NCBI GenBank assembly: GCA_947095535.1
Contig: OX352773.1
Coordinates: 84,850,670-84,914,669, forward strand
Direction: 5' to 3'
From: Poecilobothrus nobilitatus
Lineage: Eukaryota; Arthropoda; Insecta; Diptera; Dolichopodidae
Length of the DNA: 64,000 nt
Position numbers and translations under genes: made by a program. This document shows positions 1 to 11,800 of the stretch, piece by piece (the stretch's first letter is position 1; each line of letters begins with the position of its first letter). Below the pieces are notes generated by a model. It saw nothing but the letters and a program-made list of their open reading frames with translations, was not told the DNA's origin and searched no databases.

Positions 1-704
1 TTTTCAATATCATATAATAACTCATAAATTTGTAATTGATAAGGGATTAAAACTATATTTAATAAATATTTTTTTTAAATAAATTTTAACTTTGTTTTAA
101 AAGAAAGAATTGAGAAAAGAGTTGAGAGAATTTCTGTTTGTAATTGTAATGTGAATTCTGTAAAAAAAAAAAGTTTTTTGTGGAATGAAAATGAAATCTT
201 TCGCCATAACACAAAGATAATAAAAAAAACTAGAATTGTGGGGGATAAAATTTTATTCATGCCATGGTTTTAAAATTAAGATTTTTGTACATCTATTGAT
301 TTATTTTAGGAGTTATTTTTATCATTTTTTTTTTCACAGATTTTTAAAACCTTTATTCTATGTAAAGTTGTAAAGTTTTTATTCAAATAAAAATAAATAT
401 TCACTCATTCACACAAGAGTACAATTTTGCAACAGGTTAACATATTCCTTTATTTTTTATTTGATTATTTAAACTCTAAAATTATTGTAAATAGGTACTA
501 GTTTTAATTTCAATATAATATGTACATACATATACATAGGTATATAATAATTTTTTGTTATCAAATTTAAAATTCAATCGATAGATCGGCTCCCTTATAA
601 GTAAGTATGCGTACAAAAGAATCAAATTCAAAATTATAGAAATGTATTGTTTTGCCTATGAATGTATGTATATCTATAATCATGTCATAATTATTAGACT
701 GATA
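1..704. other. AT-rich non-coding stretch
   Basis: I see no gene here. The stretch is AT-rich with homopolymer runs. A TATGTACATACATATACATA-type tract near 519-541 is typical of fly intergenic DNA. Short hydrophobic reading frames are low-complexity artefacts. Confidence 0.6.
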
Positions 705-1347
705 GGGCCTTTCCACACGAGTAGTGTCCTCTTTCGTCATTTTTTACTTTTACCTTCGTTTCATACCCTCTTGCCTATAAACTAAATTTGTGGTGGGGAT
801 TTTTAGGAGTAATTTTTTAAACCAAAATTTTAGAGTTTAAAAATTTAGTCCACTAACACAAGCAAAAACTCAAATAAAAATTTTTATGAGGGTCAAAAAA
901 TTTTTATGTGTACATACGTTTCATTCTCGTTTGGAAAATTAATGAAAAAAGTTTTTGAAACGGTCGCAGCAAATTTTTAAAAAAGTAAAGTGATTTTTGA
1001 TCTTTCACTTGATGAAATTATTAAAATATATTCTATTGACAAAAAGAAATTAAGGGCACAGTACAGAGTTTATTCTATTTCTAGGTATTACATACATATA
1101 TAATATATATTTAAAAATTACAGGCAAAAAAATCTTATGTTACTTAAATACAAAAAAAAATTTCTTTGTTTTATGCGTACTTTTTTTTTATATTTATTAT
1201 CTACCTCTCGCAACAAATTTTGTTTTAAAATGATATATTTACGCACACATATAAAAGTAACGACTATCGAGAGGAACAGTGTGGAAATAAAAAAAAGAGG
1301 AAAGTAGTCACGAAACGAAAGAGGACACTACTCGTGTGGAAAGGCCC
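705..1347. mobile_element. Harbinger-like MITE with 33-bp perfect terminal inverted repeats
   Basis: The element starts GGGCCTTTCCACACGAGTAG at 705 and ends with the exact reverse complement at 1347. The two ends are identical over 33 bases. The flanking bases are ATA on both sides, consistent with a 3-bp target-site duplication. Length is 643 bp and no coding potential is visible. Ends starting GGGCC with a 3-bp duplication fit the PIF/Harbinger superfamily, although ATA is not its favoured TTA/TAA target. The perfect long repeats suggest a fairly recent insertion. The superfamily call is inferred; the inverted-repeat structure is directly visible. Confidence 0.85.
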
Positions 1348-1855
1348 ATATACTCACAAAAAATTATACGATCAGATCACGTGTACACAAATACAACTCC
1401 ATAAAAATTTAAGCAATCACGTAATGAATTAGGTATGAATAATATATTTTGTTCGTTTTTTACTTTATTCGTTGTATGTATGTATTATAATAAAATCGTT
1501 AATAAACTGCAGTTTTACTACGCATATAGGTTGCAGGTTGTAGTGGTATATTTTTGTTTGCTTTTGCATTACTTGCATATCTATATTTATTTAGTGTGTA
1601 ATGTGTTTTTGTTAGAATACAACAAATGAAATCTTATTTAACTAAATTTAAATTAACTGTGTATCGTTATCCTAATAAAAAATTTGGATTTCAAAATAAT
1701 TGAAATGAAATTAGTCTTAATAAGATTAATATTAATTTAAGATTCAATAAATTATCAAACGTACATATTATTTTGTTTAAAATATTTATTTCTTTTTTAA
1801 TGCAATTTGTTCAATAACAATAAAAGAAATCTTGACAATTACTTTTTTTTTTTTT
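1348..1855. other. AT-rich non-coding stretch
   Basis: Nothing is recognised. A hydrophobic 64-codon frame at 1435-1629 is low-complexity and has no family features. Confidence 0.5.
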
Positions 1856-2035
1856 GAATGCATTTCTTTCTCTGCCACATAAATGTGGACGGGAAATTAC
1901 ACAGCCTTTCCTGTGCAGGCGTGGCTGTAAATGTCGTAAGGGGGAATAACTTTACGACGTGTGTGGGATTCGAATCCACACTCTTTCGGTGTTTACAGCG
2001 TATTTTATACGCTCTTATCCATTAGGTCACCCATT
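1856..2035 (-). repeat. tRNA-derived SINE, copy 1
   Basis: This is a minus-strand copy of the SINE that also occurs at about 23563, 28510, 36228, 45514 and 63714. Read on the minus strand, it has a polymerase III box A-like part (GTGACCTAATGGATAAGAGC) followed by a box B-like part (GGATTCGAATCCC). A shared tail then carries the inverted motif CGTCGTAA...TTACGACA and the block CCACATTTATGTGGCAGAG. A T-run at 1844-1856 corresponds to its poly(A) tail. It is transcribed, if at all, from the internal promoter and has no reading frame. I see no clear target-site duplication. Confidence 0.88.
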
Positions 2036-2130
2036 AGTCAAATTTCTGTTATTATTAAACATTAAACAAAATAAAGAAAATTCAACAATCACGTATATTT
2101 ATTTGTACTATTTTATTTCTAATTCTAAAG

Positions 2131-2498
2131 CTGATGACCCAATGCTGTTTCGGAGCATAGCATACAAGCTAAAATAAATATTATTAAATGAAATATTCTT
2201 GATATTAAGTTTAAATTGGAATGAATTCATTAATTTCTTAATTATTATTAACTTATATTACAAAAAAGCAAAAGCTTCAGAGAAGATATAAGCAGTGTAC
2301 GAAAAATCGCAATCGAAAAGAAACCAGCTTCCAGTGTAAAAATTGTGTGGACAAACCCGCTTTGTCTCCTGATGGTTGTTTCGAAGCAAATCATACAAGC
2401 TAAAGCTAAAATAAATATTATTAAATGAAGTATTCTCGATATTAAGTTTAAATTGGAATGAATTCTTTAATTTCTGATTTATTATTAACTTATATTAC
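2131..2498. repeat. Two direct repeats of about 130 bp
   Basis: The stretch 2131-2263 reappears at about 2368-2498 with small changes. Shared blocks include CATACAAGCTAAA, AAATATTATTAAATGA and GATATTAAGTTTAAATTGGA. About 105 bases of unrelated sequence lie between the copies. This could be a segmental duplication or an element of unknown type. Neither copy encodes a plausible protein. Confidence 0.8.
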
Positions 2499-3073
2499 AT
2501 ATTATAATATAAGCTTATAATTAAATTATTTTTATTTAATTTGGAGAATTTTTTTGATGAATAGTTCATTTCATCCTACGACAATTCTCGCTATTTGTCT
2601 AGAATAACATAAACTGCTGTATGAGAGAATAATTGCGTGATTTCCCGCCATGTATTTTTGTATGAAAAAAATAATTGTGTTTCTCATTGAAAACTGAAAT
2701 ATATAAATGAACGTCAACGTGTTAACAAAACAAAATAATAATTTGTTTCTCTTTGCTCTTTTTTTTCATTTGCTCATTCATTTGCTTTTCGCTTTGCTTT
2801 GTGAGTATTTACTGTTTAATAATTAATATTGTGTTATTATTTATGCTGTTAATAATATTATATATAATATCGTATGTAAATGTATATAACTACAGTCTAC
2901 ATTGTATTGTACATTATATAAATTATAATTGTGGTTGGTATTGGTTGCTAAATACATATGTAGTAAAGCTACTGTCATAACACAATAAAAATTTAGTTAT
3001 TATTGTCATAGAACAAAAAACTGTCACTATTTTAAAAGTGGAATTTTTATTTTAACAAGTCAATATGTAATAG
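2499..3073. other. AT-rich non-coding stretch
   Basis: No gene or element is recognised. The reading frame at 2753-2980 is a run of hydrophobic codons produced by base composition. Confidence 0.5.
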
Positions 3074-3146
3074 TGTGTTAAAGCCGCACATTTTGTGTTT
3101 TAAAGCCGCATAGGTATCATAGGTGTTTTAAAGCCGCACATTTTTT
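3074..3146. repeat. Triplicated TTAAAGCCGCA motif
   Basis: The motif TTAAAGCCGCA(CA) occurs three times within 70 bases, near 3078, 3100 and 3128, each followed by a T-rich run. It stands out as GC-bearing in AT-rich surroundings. Function is unknown. Confidence 0.8.
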
Positions 3147-4324
3147 TATTATTTATTATTTTTTATTAAGAAATTCATTTCTTTGAGAAAATCCCTTAAC
3201 ACATGTAAAAATATACTGTTTAGTCTTACATTTTTCAATATTTACCTTTAATGACAATTTTACACTTTTTGTTATAAGGGGTAAGATTCAAAAATATTTT
3301 CTAAGATAGATTAAAAGATTTTGTAATTCTTAAAATTACAATTTTCAAGTTTGGTACGCTTGGAATATACGAAATATATTTTATATTTCCTTAATTTATA
3401 AATCTTTAAAAAAAATTCCTTACAGGAGTTTTGGTGGGTTATGTAGCTTCGTAAAGCATAGAGGCATTTAAAAAGTTGCTCTAATATAATCTTTGCAAAA
3501 TGTCGCGAAAATAAGTTTTAAAGTTATTTTTTATTATTCTAATACTTATGTATGTATGTTGAGGTTTAATGCAGTGTAAAATACTCATATGTATAGTATA
3601 GTATATACATTATACATATGTATGTGCTATTATGTAGGATTAATTTAATATTCTGGCGCCATATACAAAAGTATAACAATTTGTTTTCCATTTGATTGTT
3701 GCTTGCTTTATATTATGTTATCTACATTCATTCATCATAAAATATTTACCGCAAAGCATATGCAAATAAAAAACAAACAAACGAACAAACAAACAAAATA
3801 AATAAAAAAAATAGATTAGAAAAGATGCTATCTTTTAGACCAAACTTATTTTATAGTACAAAACTATGTTTTATTTTTTCTCTTGCTAACTAATACCTTA
3901 TTTTTCTTTCGTTTTTATTTATTTATTTTTTTTTTTTAAGTTTCATAAGGAGCTCTTAGAAAAAGTTAAGAAAAATAAGTATTTGTCTGCAGTAATACTC
4001 TATTGAATTGATTTGCTGCTGTGGTTGTTCCGGAATTTTTTTTGTTCCATGAGAAATTTTTTGTACTCGTATTCAACTAATGCTAAACGAGACAATAAAT
4101 AAAAATAATTCAAACCATGTATAGAATTTTTAAACTTTTTTTATCAGAGTTTAGAATTTATCTGAAAATAAGAAAAAAAGTCAAACATGAATAATAAAAT
4201 CAGCAGTTTTTCATTCCAAATAAGCAATTTATTAACAAAAATATGTTAGAAATAAATTATTTGAATTTTTTGAAGGAAAAACAAATCATGTCAATGTTCA
4301 AAAAGGTTTTTAAAATATAATAAC
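3147..4324. other. AT-rich non-coding stretch with a CAAA microsatellite
   Basis: A (CAAA)n-like tract lies at about 3769-3798, and TATAC/GTATA palindromic tracts lie at 3588-3626. Nothing else is recognised. Confidence 0.55.
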
Positions 4325-4833
4325 CTTGTTTTATAGATATCTCGTAGGGATTAACACCTGTTCCAAAGAAATAAAACAGTTAATGCTTCTTCTCAAAGTT
4401 TTCTAACGAGATACAAGGAGGGCAACAGAAGTTCATCCCTACCATATAGAATTATCACGATGGCGAAATACAGCTTATGAAAATTCGTTTACCATGTGCA
4501 GGTCCCGTTTGTGGAACCATCTACCATCACATGTGTTCCCTAAAGTTGGTAATTCATATGTGTACGATTTACTTCAGTTTAAGAAGAACATTAACATCTT
4601 TCTTCAAAATATCCCTCCAAATTTTCCTACCTAGCCCCCATAATCCAAATTTCTTAATTCCAATTTCCCCAGTTATCCTTCCCACATCCCTATTCCTAAA
4701 CCAAACTGTACATTTGTATTAAAGGTTCAATTCTAAAGTTTGGTTTTAAAAAGGGGGTGGTTTTGGTTGGTTAAAGTCCAACCCTGAAGAAGCACGTGCT
4801 TCTTGGTAACTTTCGAGTAAAAAAAAAAAAATC
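4325..4833 (+). mobile_element. Jockey-like LINE, 3' end with ORF2 C-terminus
   Basis: This is a 5'-truncated non-LTR retrotransposon. The plus-strand frame around 4350-4634 encodes the C-terminal tail of a reverse-transcriptase polyprotein. It has an in-frame stop in KVF*RDTRR, then HPYHIELSRWRNTAY, SRLWNHLPSHVFPK and NIPPNFPT before a stop. The 3' UTR then runs to a poly(A) tract at 4818-4831 and includes GGTGGTTTTGGTTGGTTAAA. The same tail and UTR occur on the minus strand at 34241-35425, and the UTR alone at 9358-9520 and 39405-39590. The copy cannot be active: it lacks the endonuclease and reverse-transcriptase domains. Confidence 0.88.
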
Positions 4834-5341
4834 AAATAGAATTATTATTAAATTTAAGTTTTAAGCGTATTTCTATGATAATTAAGAAATACAAGTGCTT
4901 TTTCAATTGATGTTTATGAATTTATAAATTACATACTCCATTATTTCAGTTCATAATATTATTAATTACAAGTTGTATATACATATGTAGTATATGTTCA
5001 TCTGCATTGGGTTCTTCAGACTTGTTATTTTCGTTTAGAAATAACAATAGCTTTCAAAAATAATTTAGTAACGTTATTTGTCTATAATTAAGAATTTTTT
5101 TGAAATAATTAAAATTACTCTTGTTTTTGAACAGATCTTTTTTTCATTTTATTTTTACGGTTCGCCGCCAATATTGCATTTTTTTGCACCGCGGTCCTTG
5201 ATAAAACTTTTCTTTTAAAATAATATTTAATATATTTGGTAAGACTTTTTGGTTATTTCCCGTTAATATGTTACTTGATTCAACAGGAAACTAATTTTAA
5301 AAATATTTTTAACTAAATCTGTACATCTGAATATTGATTTT
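4834..5341. other. AT-rich non-coding stretch
   Basis: Nothing is recognised on either strand. Confidence 0.5.
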
Positions 5342-5935
5342 TATACCCGTATGAACGTATGTTTAAGGATATAATAAATTTACCATTACGCTTGTGACAC
5401 CTTAAAGGAGCCGCGATAAGTGTAGTGTATTTCGATGCGGTCCAACCTAATTGTATGGATCGGATTAAAATCACTTTTTAAAATTTTTAGTTTCGCTATT
5501 TAAATCCAGCAATTTGGCTGGCGGATGCGAGCAGCTCCAATACAACTTCTTTCTATATACCGAAATAACTCAGTGTTTATTAAAGCTAGATATGTGCAAT
5601 TTTGTGAAAAAATATCAAGTTGCTTGCCAACAACTTTTATAAAATTTAGTACAGGTAGCTTGCATATCTTGAAAACTAATTAAGCTAGGCATGTGAAATT
5701 TTGTAAAAGAAAATCAAGTTTTATGACACTAACTTCTGTAAATGTGCTTGATTCCGGGTAACAGATTCAAGTACCTATCATAAACCTCCAAAACTTTACA
5801 TAAATACAAGTATATGTCGGCACTTAATTTAGCAAAATATCTGATATTTTGTAAAAGATGATCAAGTTTTAGGGAAACAGCAAGTACGTTATTCTAGAGT
5901 TGACACAATCTACTCTACAGTATTCCTCGTTTTTA
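5342..5935. repeat. Dispersed repeat family A, copy 1
   Basis: This is a diverged copy of the family also at 30771-31610 and 62060-63045. It opens with the tail TATACCCGTATGAACGTATG, then AATAAATTTACCATTACG and GTGACACCTTAAAGGAG. Next come the body motifs ACAACTTCTTTCT, AATAACTCAGTGT and TAAAGCTAGATAT, ending in GATGATCAAGTTTTA and GAGTTGACACAATCTACTC. No long coding frame is present. Internal tandem repeats and a pyrimidine-rich tail recall non-autonomous Helitron-type elements of flies, but I see no diagnostic Helitron terminus. Confidence 0.82.
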
Positions 5936-6744
5936 ATATAATTTTTATTTTGAATTATATGTATGTATACATATACAAAATAAATTGTGTACATACATAT
6001 TTGTTTATGAATATATTAATGTACTAGATACAAATTCGATTACTTTAAACTTTTTTATAAGTAGAATGGCATTGAATCGAATGATAATATAAAAAAAATG
6101 GAGAAAATGATTTTCTTGAATTTCAAATGTGAATAATGTGCGAATTTTTGATAATAAATACAAAATTTAAAATTAATTTTTTTTTTCCTTCCTTCTTAAC
6201 TACAAGACAGTTACTGATATTCATGGTTTTTTTCAAATCAAATAATTGTGTTTAATTTTTATTTTTCTTGAACAAATCTAGTTTATTTTGAAATTGATAA
6301 TAAAGAAAATGGATTTTTTTAGATTTTTGGAACACAATTCGTCAGATCAGATATTATAAAAGTAGATTTGAAAATATTTGATATAGTTTATAAAAACTTG
6401 GTTAAGTAATAAATTAAATAGAACTATAATTTTTGGATTAATGAAAATAAATGTAACATTCCACTTAATTCTTCAGAATGAACTTAAACCTATTATTACG
6501 AGTAGGTTTTCATTTTTTTTCATATGGTGCTTTTTGAAGGAAATTAAAAGAGTACAAAGAAAATTAAAAAGTCTAAAATCTAAAATATGAAAAGTTATTT
6601 ATAATTAACGTGAGTTTGGTATCAATATATTGAAAATATGATATCCCTTAATGTTTCCAGGCCCTATCGGGGATACTGAATAGTTTTAACAAACTGTTTA
6701 TGAATGATTCAAAGTTTTTGTTAGAGATGAAATATACACATATA
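5936..6744. other. AT-rich non-coding stretch
   Basis: No gene or element is recognised. A TATGTATACATATAC-type palindromic tract lies near 5960-6000. Confidence 0.5.
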
Positions 6745-7360
6745 CAGGGTGGGCCAACTTGGACTTTTGTGGTTTGTTGACGTAAGCCTGTTCTTTTAAG
6801 AAACCCCTAGAAAACAAAACCAGTGGCAGTCAAATCTGGGGATCAAAGAGAAATCAGCATTTTTTTTAAATTATTAGGTGATCGAAAAGGTCTTGCAGAA
6901 TCGCCATTGTCCTTCTCGCGGTATGATCTGAGCAAAATAAATCTATTGACATATTGTAGCCGTTGTGGTGCATCCCTCCGCAATAATTCTTGAGTTCATT
7001 GAATTTTATATAGAAAAAACCTAAGATAAAATGTGTCGTAGTGTTGGAGATGCCCAATTGAGTAGCACATCGACGAAGACACAGAAGGATCCGTATGGAC
7101 TCTTTCTCGTACAGCATCCACAGCTTGTCCACTGTGAACAGGTCGAGCAACATTCATGTTCGTAGTTCACCACCTACTGCACCCAAATTTTCAAAACGGG
7201 TCATTAAGCTTTTTATCTTAAGCTTCTTTACACTGGGAGCTGCCGCAATATTAAAATGCTGACGGTATTTTCTTTGTGTTGTAACAATTGATCTTCAGGA
7301 AACATAATAAAATTCAACAATTTTTAAACGTTCTTGCACTGAGTAGAATGACATTATAAA
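6745..7360 (-). pseudogene. Mariner/IS630-like transposase remnant with one terminal repeat
   Basis: A TA dinucleotide at 6743-6744 is followed by CAGGGTGGGCCAACTTGG, a typical mariner-type end. Minus-strand fragments upstream of it read as a transposase in three pieces. The first is a helix-turn-helix-like start (LLNFIMFPEDQLLQHKENT, about 7320-7260). The second is a further DNA-binding part (RRCATQLGISNTTTHFIL, about 7065-7010). The third is the later catalytic-domain block DHTARRTMAILQDLF near 6880-6925, corresponding to the QDGAT.HTA region of the family. The middle of the DDE/D domain is missing and the frames are shifted, so the copy is dead. The other terminal repeat was not found. Family-level assignment rests on motif recognition, not on an alignment. 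Confidence 0.72.
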
Positions 7361-8419
7361 ATTCTTTATTATCTGCAAAAAAATAAAATAAAAAACTTGA
7401 AAAATAAAAAAAGGTTTACAAAAATAAAAAAAGGTCAGAGAATTAACTACAAAAGAGAATATAAAACAACTTCTGTAAAGTAAAGTTAGGAAGATTGGGA
7501 AGGGAAAGTTTACTAGGTTATTCTAGGTTATTATTCTAATTATTTTGAAATAAAATTTTTCTTAATCTGGGGCTAATTAAAACTAAATTTTTCTGAAATG
7601 GATAAGTATGAGCAAAAAATTTCTTTTTCCAGTTGAAAGTTGGTATGGGATCGCAATGTTTAACATTAAATCAACGCAAATGGCAAAAAAAATTTAAAAT
7701 TTAAAATTAAGGATAAATACTGTAAAAAAAACGAAAAAGAAAATGGTTTGATTGAAGGAGATTTTCAATACACTGTATACTTATTCTTAAAGCAAAAAAA
7801 GAAAATTCGGTTAACCATACATACATGTATATATGTATACCCAATATGTATATGTATATATATGTATTTTAAATGCAAAATTAAAGAAATTGCATTTTTA
7901 AATTTCTTTTTAAATTTTTTCCTTTCGTTTTTATAGAGTTCTTTTCCTTTTTTAGCACCAACATTAGATTTCTTTTTAATTCTTATTTAATTTATGCAAA
8001 TTGTTTACGGAACATAAAAAGCTATAAAAAAAAAAAATATTTACTGTAAGTTTCCGTTTTTTTTTTATTATTTAAAACTCGATTTTTATTAAATTAGTCA
8101 AGTTTTAAGCAGTGCGTTTTTTTGAGCTTTTTTTTTATTAACATTTTAATTTTTTTCCGGATTGCATTGAGATAAGGATAGGAAAGTTGTTTAAAATTTA
8201 ACGAAAAAGGACAATCAAATTATTCAAATATTTCTTGTATTAATTAATAAATAATTTGTTAAAAGAAATTGCACAGCATTTTAAGTTTATAAGTTGAAAT
8301 AAGAAACTTGTAATAAAGATTTAGTTAGTATCAAGTATTTGGTTAGAAACTTTTACGTTAGAAAACAATGCTGAATATTCTCTTAAAGTTTGCTCAGATA
8401 ATTGTTTTGTACCACCTCC
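7361..8419. other. AT-rich non-coding stretch
   Basis: No gene is recognised. The stretch holds poly(A)/poly(T) runs and a TATATGTATA tract near 7835-7867. Confidence 0.5.
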
Positions 8420-9172
8420 TGTTTATCAGCAATTAGGGCTCAAATATTGAAAATTTGATATTTTTAAACCTCTGTAACTTAGGCATCTGTACACAGTTTT
8501 CTTCGGCAAGACAAAAAACTTAAAGCTCCAGTAACATATTTTTATGTGTGTTAATGGTTTTTTTTAATTGTATAGGGTTCTAAAGTTCCATCCCCCAAAT
8601 TTGCAAAAAAGGCTCTGCGTAGTAGTTTTGTAATCTAATAACACCAGAAAACCAGAAATTTCATTACCTCTATAAAACAATATCAACATTTTGCAATATT
8701 TTGTAATTTACTATTTAAATTTACCGTTATGTTAAAACCATAATTCGCATGATATTTCTTTTTCATAACTGCGGCACGCTTTGAGATAGCGACCTGCAAT
8801 TTTGAGATAAGAAAGAACTTTTACAATTAATATAAGTTTCCTCGGAAAATTTTTTGGTAGCACCCCTTGCTATTTTTAGACACCTATAACTTAGGCACCT
8901 GAAAAAATTTTTCTTCGGCAAGACATGAATTAAAGGTTCAATAATATATATTTTTGTGTGTTAACGGTTTTTCTTAATTATATAGAGTTCCGGACTTACA
9001 GCCCCTCCAAATTCCATAAAAGTCCTATTTTCACATATTTTCTTATTACAAAAAATTTCTTAAATTTTATTTTTTAAATTTTCAAAGTCACAATTCTTAA
9101 CAGTTTGTATTGTGTTTTGGAAATGTGCGCTTTTAAAAACCGTTGGTTTACATTCTACCTTGATTTATATTC
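8420..9172 (-). repeat. Dispersed repeat family B, copy 1
   Basis: This is a reversed copy of the repeat at 32930, 37925 and 52428. Shared landmarks on the plus strand are AAATTTACCGTTATG near 8718, two blocks of CTTCGGCAAGACA (8500 and 8912), ACAGCCCCTCCAAATT near 9000 and the boundary GGTTTACATTCTACCTTG at 9149-9166. The block containing TAACTTAGGCA...CTTCGGCAAGAC is present twice about 410 bp apart, so the copy contains an internal duplication. No coding potential is visible. Confidence 0.83.
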
Positions 9173-9357
9173 CCACCATTAATTAAAGAAAATGAAGTCA
9201 TTTTTAAAACTAGAGAATATTTTGTGTTTATTTTTTTTCTAAAGATAATGATATGTTAGCGATGTATGATGTATGATTTTTTGTTTGCGAAGTTTAGTGG
9301 AAATTTCGAAAAACAGTAAATAAGAAGATCTCTCAAATTTTCTTTTATATAGTGTTA

Positions 9358-9520
9358 GAGTTAAACCAACCAAACCGCCACCACCTTGTTTTTAAGTTAA
9401 ACATTAAATTAGAGTCTATATGGTACAATGTTCTGTTTGCTTTGGGAATTGGGGAAAATAGCAATAGAGAAATTGGGAATTATAGGAAGTTATAGGATCT
9501 TGGATGGAATGTTGATGACA
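9358..9520 (-). mobile_element. Jockey-like LINE 3' UTR fragment
   Basis: On the plus strand, TTAAACCAACCAAACCGCCA near 9362 and the following TTTGGGAATTGGGG match the reverse complement of the 3' UTR at 4640-4790. Only UTR is left and no coding sequence remains. Confidence 0.7.
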
Positions 9521-10027
9521 AAGAAATATATTTATTTTCTCCTTGAATTTAATGATATGTTATATAACACGTTATAGTTGACAACTTTTGGGAATACTTC
9601 CGATGGCAAGCTATTCCATATTTTTAATAATTAGAATTAAAGTAGCAATAGTACAGACATTTTTTATAAAATGTATCTCCTAATTGTAATTAGCAGATGT
9701 ACAATATAGCTACTTAAAGGTACTGTGTGATTAGTGATTTTCATTATATTTTTTTTTATTTTAGAAGTTTAGAATTTCTAATTTTCAGGTAAATATGATT
9801 TATTATCATTTTTCTTAACTTAAACAGATAAGTTTTGAAGGAATTTCTTGTTTTTGTTTTTTAATCTATTTGGAAATTCTATTTTTAATTTTTTCCTTTA
9901 ACATTTTGAGTTTAGAACTAGCAATTTGTCACTTTAATTAATTGGAATCACATTCTTATTGATTTTTGATCAATTGTCTAAATTTAAATTTCAGCTTGAC
10001 GAAAAATAAAGGGAAAGGTTTTTTAAT
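9521..10027. other. AT-rich non-coding stretch
   Basis: Nothing is recognised. Confidence 0.5.
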
Positions 10028-11055
10028 ATGTTAGAATTGGAATTCCAGTTGGTGGTCTGGATCATGATGGGCTTGAAATGATATTTCTATCACGAACTCG
10101 AAAAACATACAAGCCACATCCATGGTAAATTACTTCGTAAAATTTATCAATCACATTATTTATGTTTAGTAAAGATTTAAAATCAATTGAAAGAAAAAAA
10201 ATATTAAGCATATAAAAATTAGTTTTGGAAAAATTAAATTTATATGAGATATTTAATGACGATTTATTTAAACAATTATAATGATATTGAAAACTGAAAG
10301 GGGGATGATGACAATCAATTTTTGAAAGAAGTATTGCCGTCAATGTTCTAAATACATTTACTCAGTCAGAAGTAAAAAGGAGGTCTCATTGTTTGTTTAA
10401 TAGATTTTTAGTAGAAGAAACTTGTTGAAGTCTACATGCAAGCAAACTATCTATAACTGTCGATTCGACATTACAGGTTAAATTAGCCAGAATGTAGAAA
10501 AATTCCTCGTCATGAAGTTGCCAATTAATATTTGGCAAATTAAAATCCCTACATATTAAGAGTTCGTCAAGGTCATTTAATTTATTATTTAAAAAATTAA
10601 CAACTGAGCAGAAATCTTGGTAAACTTTTATATTACTATTTGGAGGAATGTAGCAACATAGAATATAAAGATTTAAAACATTTAAATCAATTTAAACTGC
10701 TATTACATCGCAGTTTATTAAATCAGGTATTTCTACCTGTGGAGAGTTAAAGTTATTCTTAACTGATATAAGAACACCTCCACCTTGAGGAATCAATGAA
10801 TTATTTAAAATATCAATATCATTTTGATTTCTATCTTTCCTGTAAATAAAGTGGGAGTTATCAAATAATTCAAGAGAATTGATGGAAAGAGATAACCATG
10901 TCTCAGTAAACATAAATATATCCGAGTTTAGTACTTTGCAGTTAATAAAAACTTGTGTTGTTTTAGTGCCTAATCCTCTTAAATTTTGATAATATAATGA
11001 TAGATTACTTGTCCGATCCATATGCTTTATTGATGATACAGTGCTTAAGTTATTT
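10028..11055 (-). pseudogene. LINE endonuclease domain (start of ORF2), broken
   Basis: The minus strand encodes the N-terminal apurinic-type endonuclease of a Jockey/I-like LINE. The visible motifs in order are LYYQNLRGLGTKT (metal-binding Asn region), MFTETWLS (catalytic Glu), GGGVLISVKNNF, then after a stop near 10692 CRDFNLPNINWQLHD (the GDFN..I.W motif, with Gly changed to Arg). Further coding-like sequence runs to about 10062. The reverse-transcriptase domain that should follow is absent; the copy ends near 10028. At least two stops lie inside the domain (near 10692 and 10380). It belongs with the upstream coding frame at 11056-11640 as one 3'-deleted element. Confidence 0.85.
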
Positions 11056-11640
11056 TTAACTTTTGGCAAGAAAAAACTTATTATAACTTTCTCTCGATCG
11101 TTGTAAGTGATTATAGTAGTTACTATTACAATAACTACGATAGGTTTTTAAGTCTTCTTGCATTGTTTTAATGGGCATGGTAATAGATTCATGATAGTTT
11201 AGAAAGAGGTCATAAAGAGCTTTGTAATTCATTGGAAGCCCTTCATTATGTAAAAGTACTAAAACGTTAGTCTTTGTTTTTGCCTCGATTATAGTAGTCG
11301 TCATGCAAGTAAGAGAAGTATAATCTCATAAGACTATATACTCTTTCACCTCTTAATTTTGAGAGGGCATATAATTTATCTTGTTCATTTAACGATTTTT
11401 TAGTCATTTTAACTATTGGTGGCACTAAAGGTTGAATGAAAGTATTATCATTTGATTGGGGAGCCAACAGTTCAATTGGGGTTTTCGTAGCACCCAGCGT
11501 AAAATACGAAATTTGCGTTGGCCCTTTAGTAAACTTATCATACTTATGAATAGTAGCCATTTTATTATTAATCACAGAATTAGAATTATTACCATTACTT
11601 AAGGAATTATCTGAATATGTATTAGAAGTATTAAGTTTTA
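11056..11640 (-). pseudogene. Probable LINE ORF1 remnant
   Basis: Two overlapping minus-strand frames lie directly upstream of the endonuclease. One (about 11575-11267) starts near MINNKMATIHKYDKFTK and continues upstream without a stop into an Asn-rich segment (DNSLSNGNNSNS). The other (11304-11056) includes the segments NEGLPMNYKALYDLFLNYHE and YCNSNYYNHLQRSRESYNKF and runs up to the start of the endonuclease reading frame. Position before the endonuclease fits ORF1 of a Jockey-like LINE, and the frameshift between the two frames shows decay. I see no zinc knuckle, so the ORF1 assignment rests on position. Confidence 0.55.
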
Positions 11641-11671
11641 TATCAAATAAAGATGATATTTTTTTTTCAAT

Positions 11672-11800
11672 TCTAATGTATTATTGTTATTATTGTCATT
11701 ATTATTATTACCATTTTTATTTTTATTATTAATGTTATCATTATTATTTATTATCATAATTATTACTAATACTATTAACAACATTAATACAATTATCATC
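11672..11800. repeat. Imperfect ATT/TAA trinucleotide tract
   Basis: The plus strand is a run of ATT, TTA and ATC triplets. On the minus strand it would encode an Asn-rich run directly upstream of the ORF1-like frame. It may be part of the LINE's low-complexity ORF1 N-terminus or an independent microsatellite. Confidence 0.7.

Noticed and set aside
1856..2035. A functional tRNA gene
   Set aside because: Promoter-like boxes are present, but the sequence recurs in six places with a shared non-tRNA tail and shows no acceptor stem.
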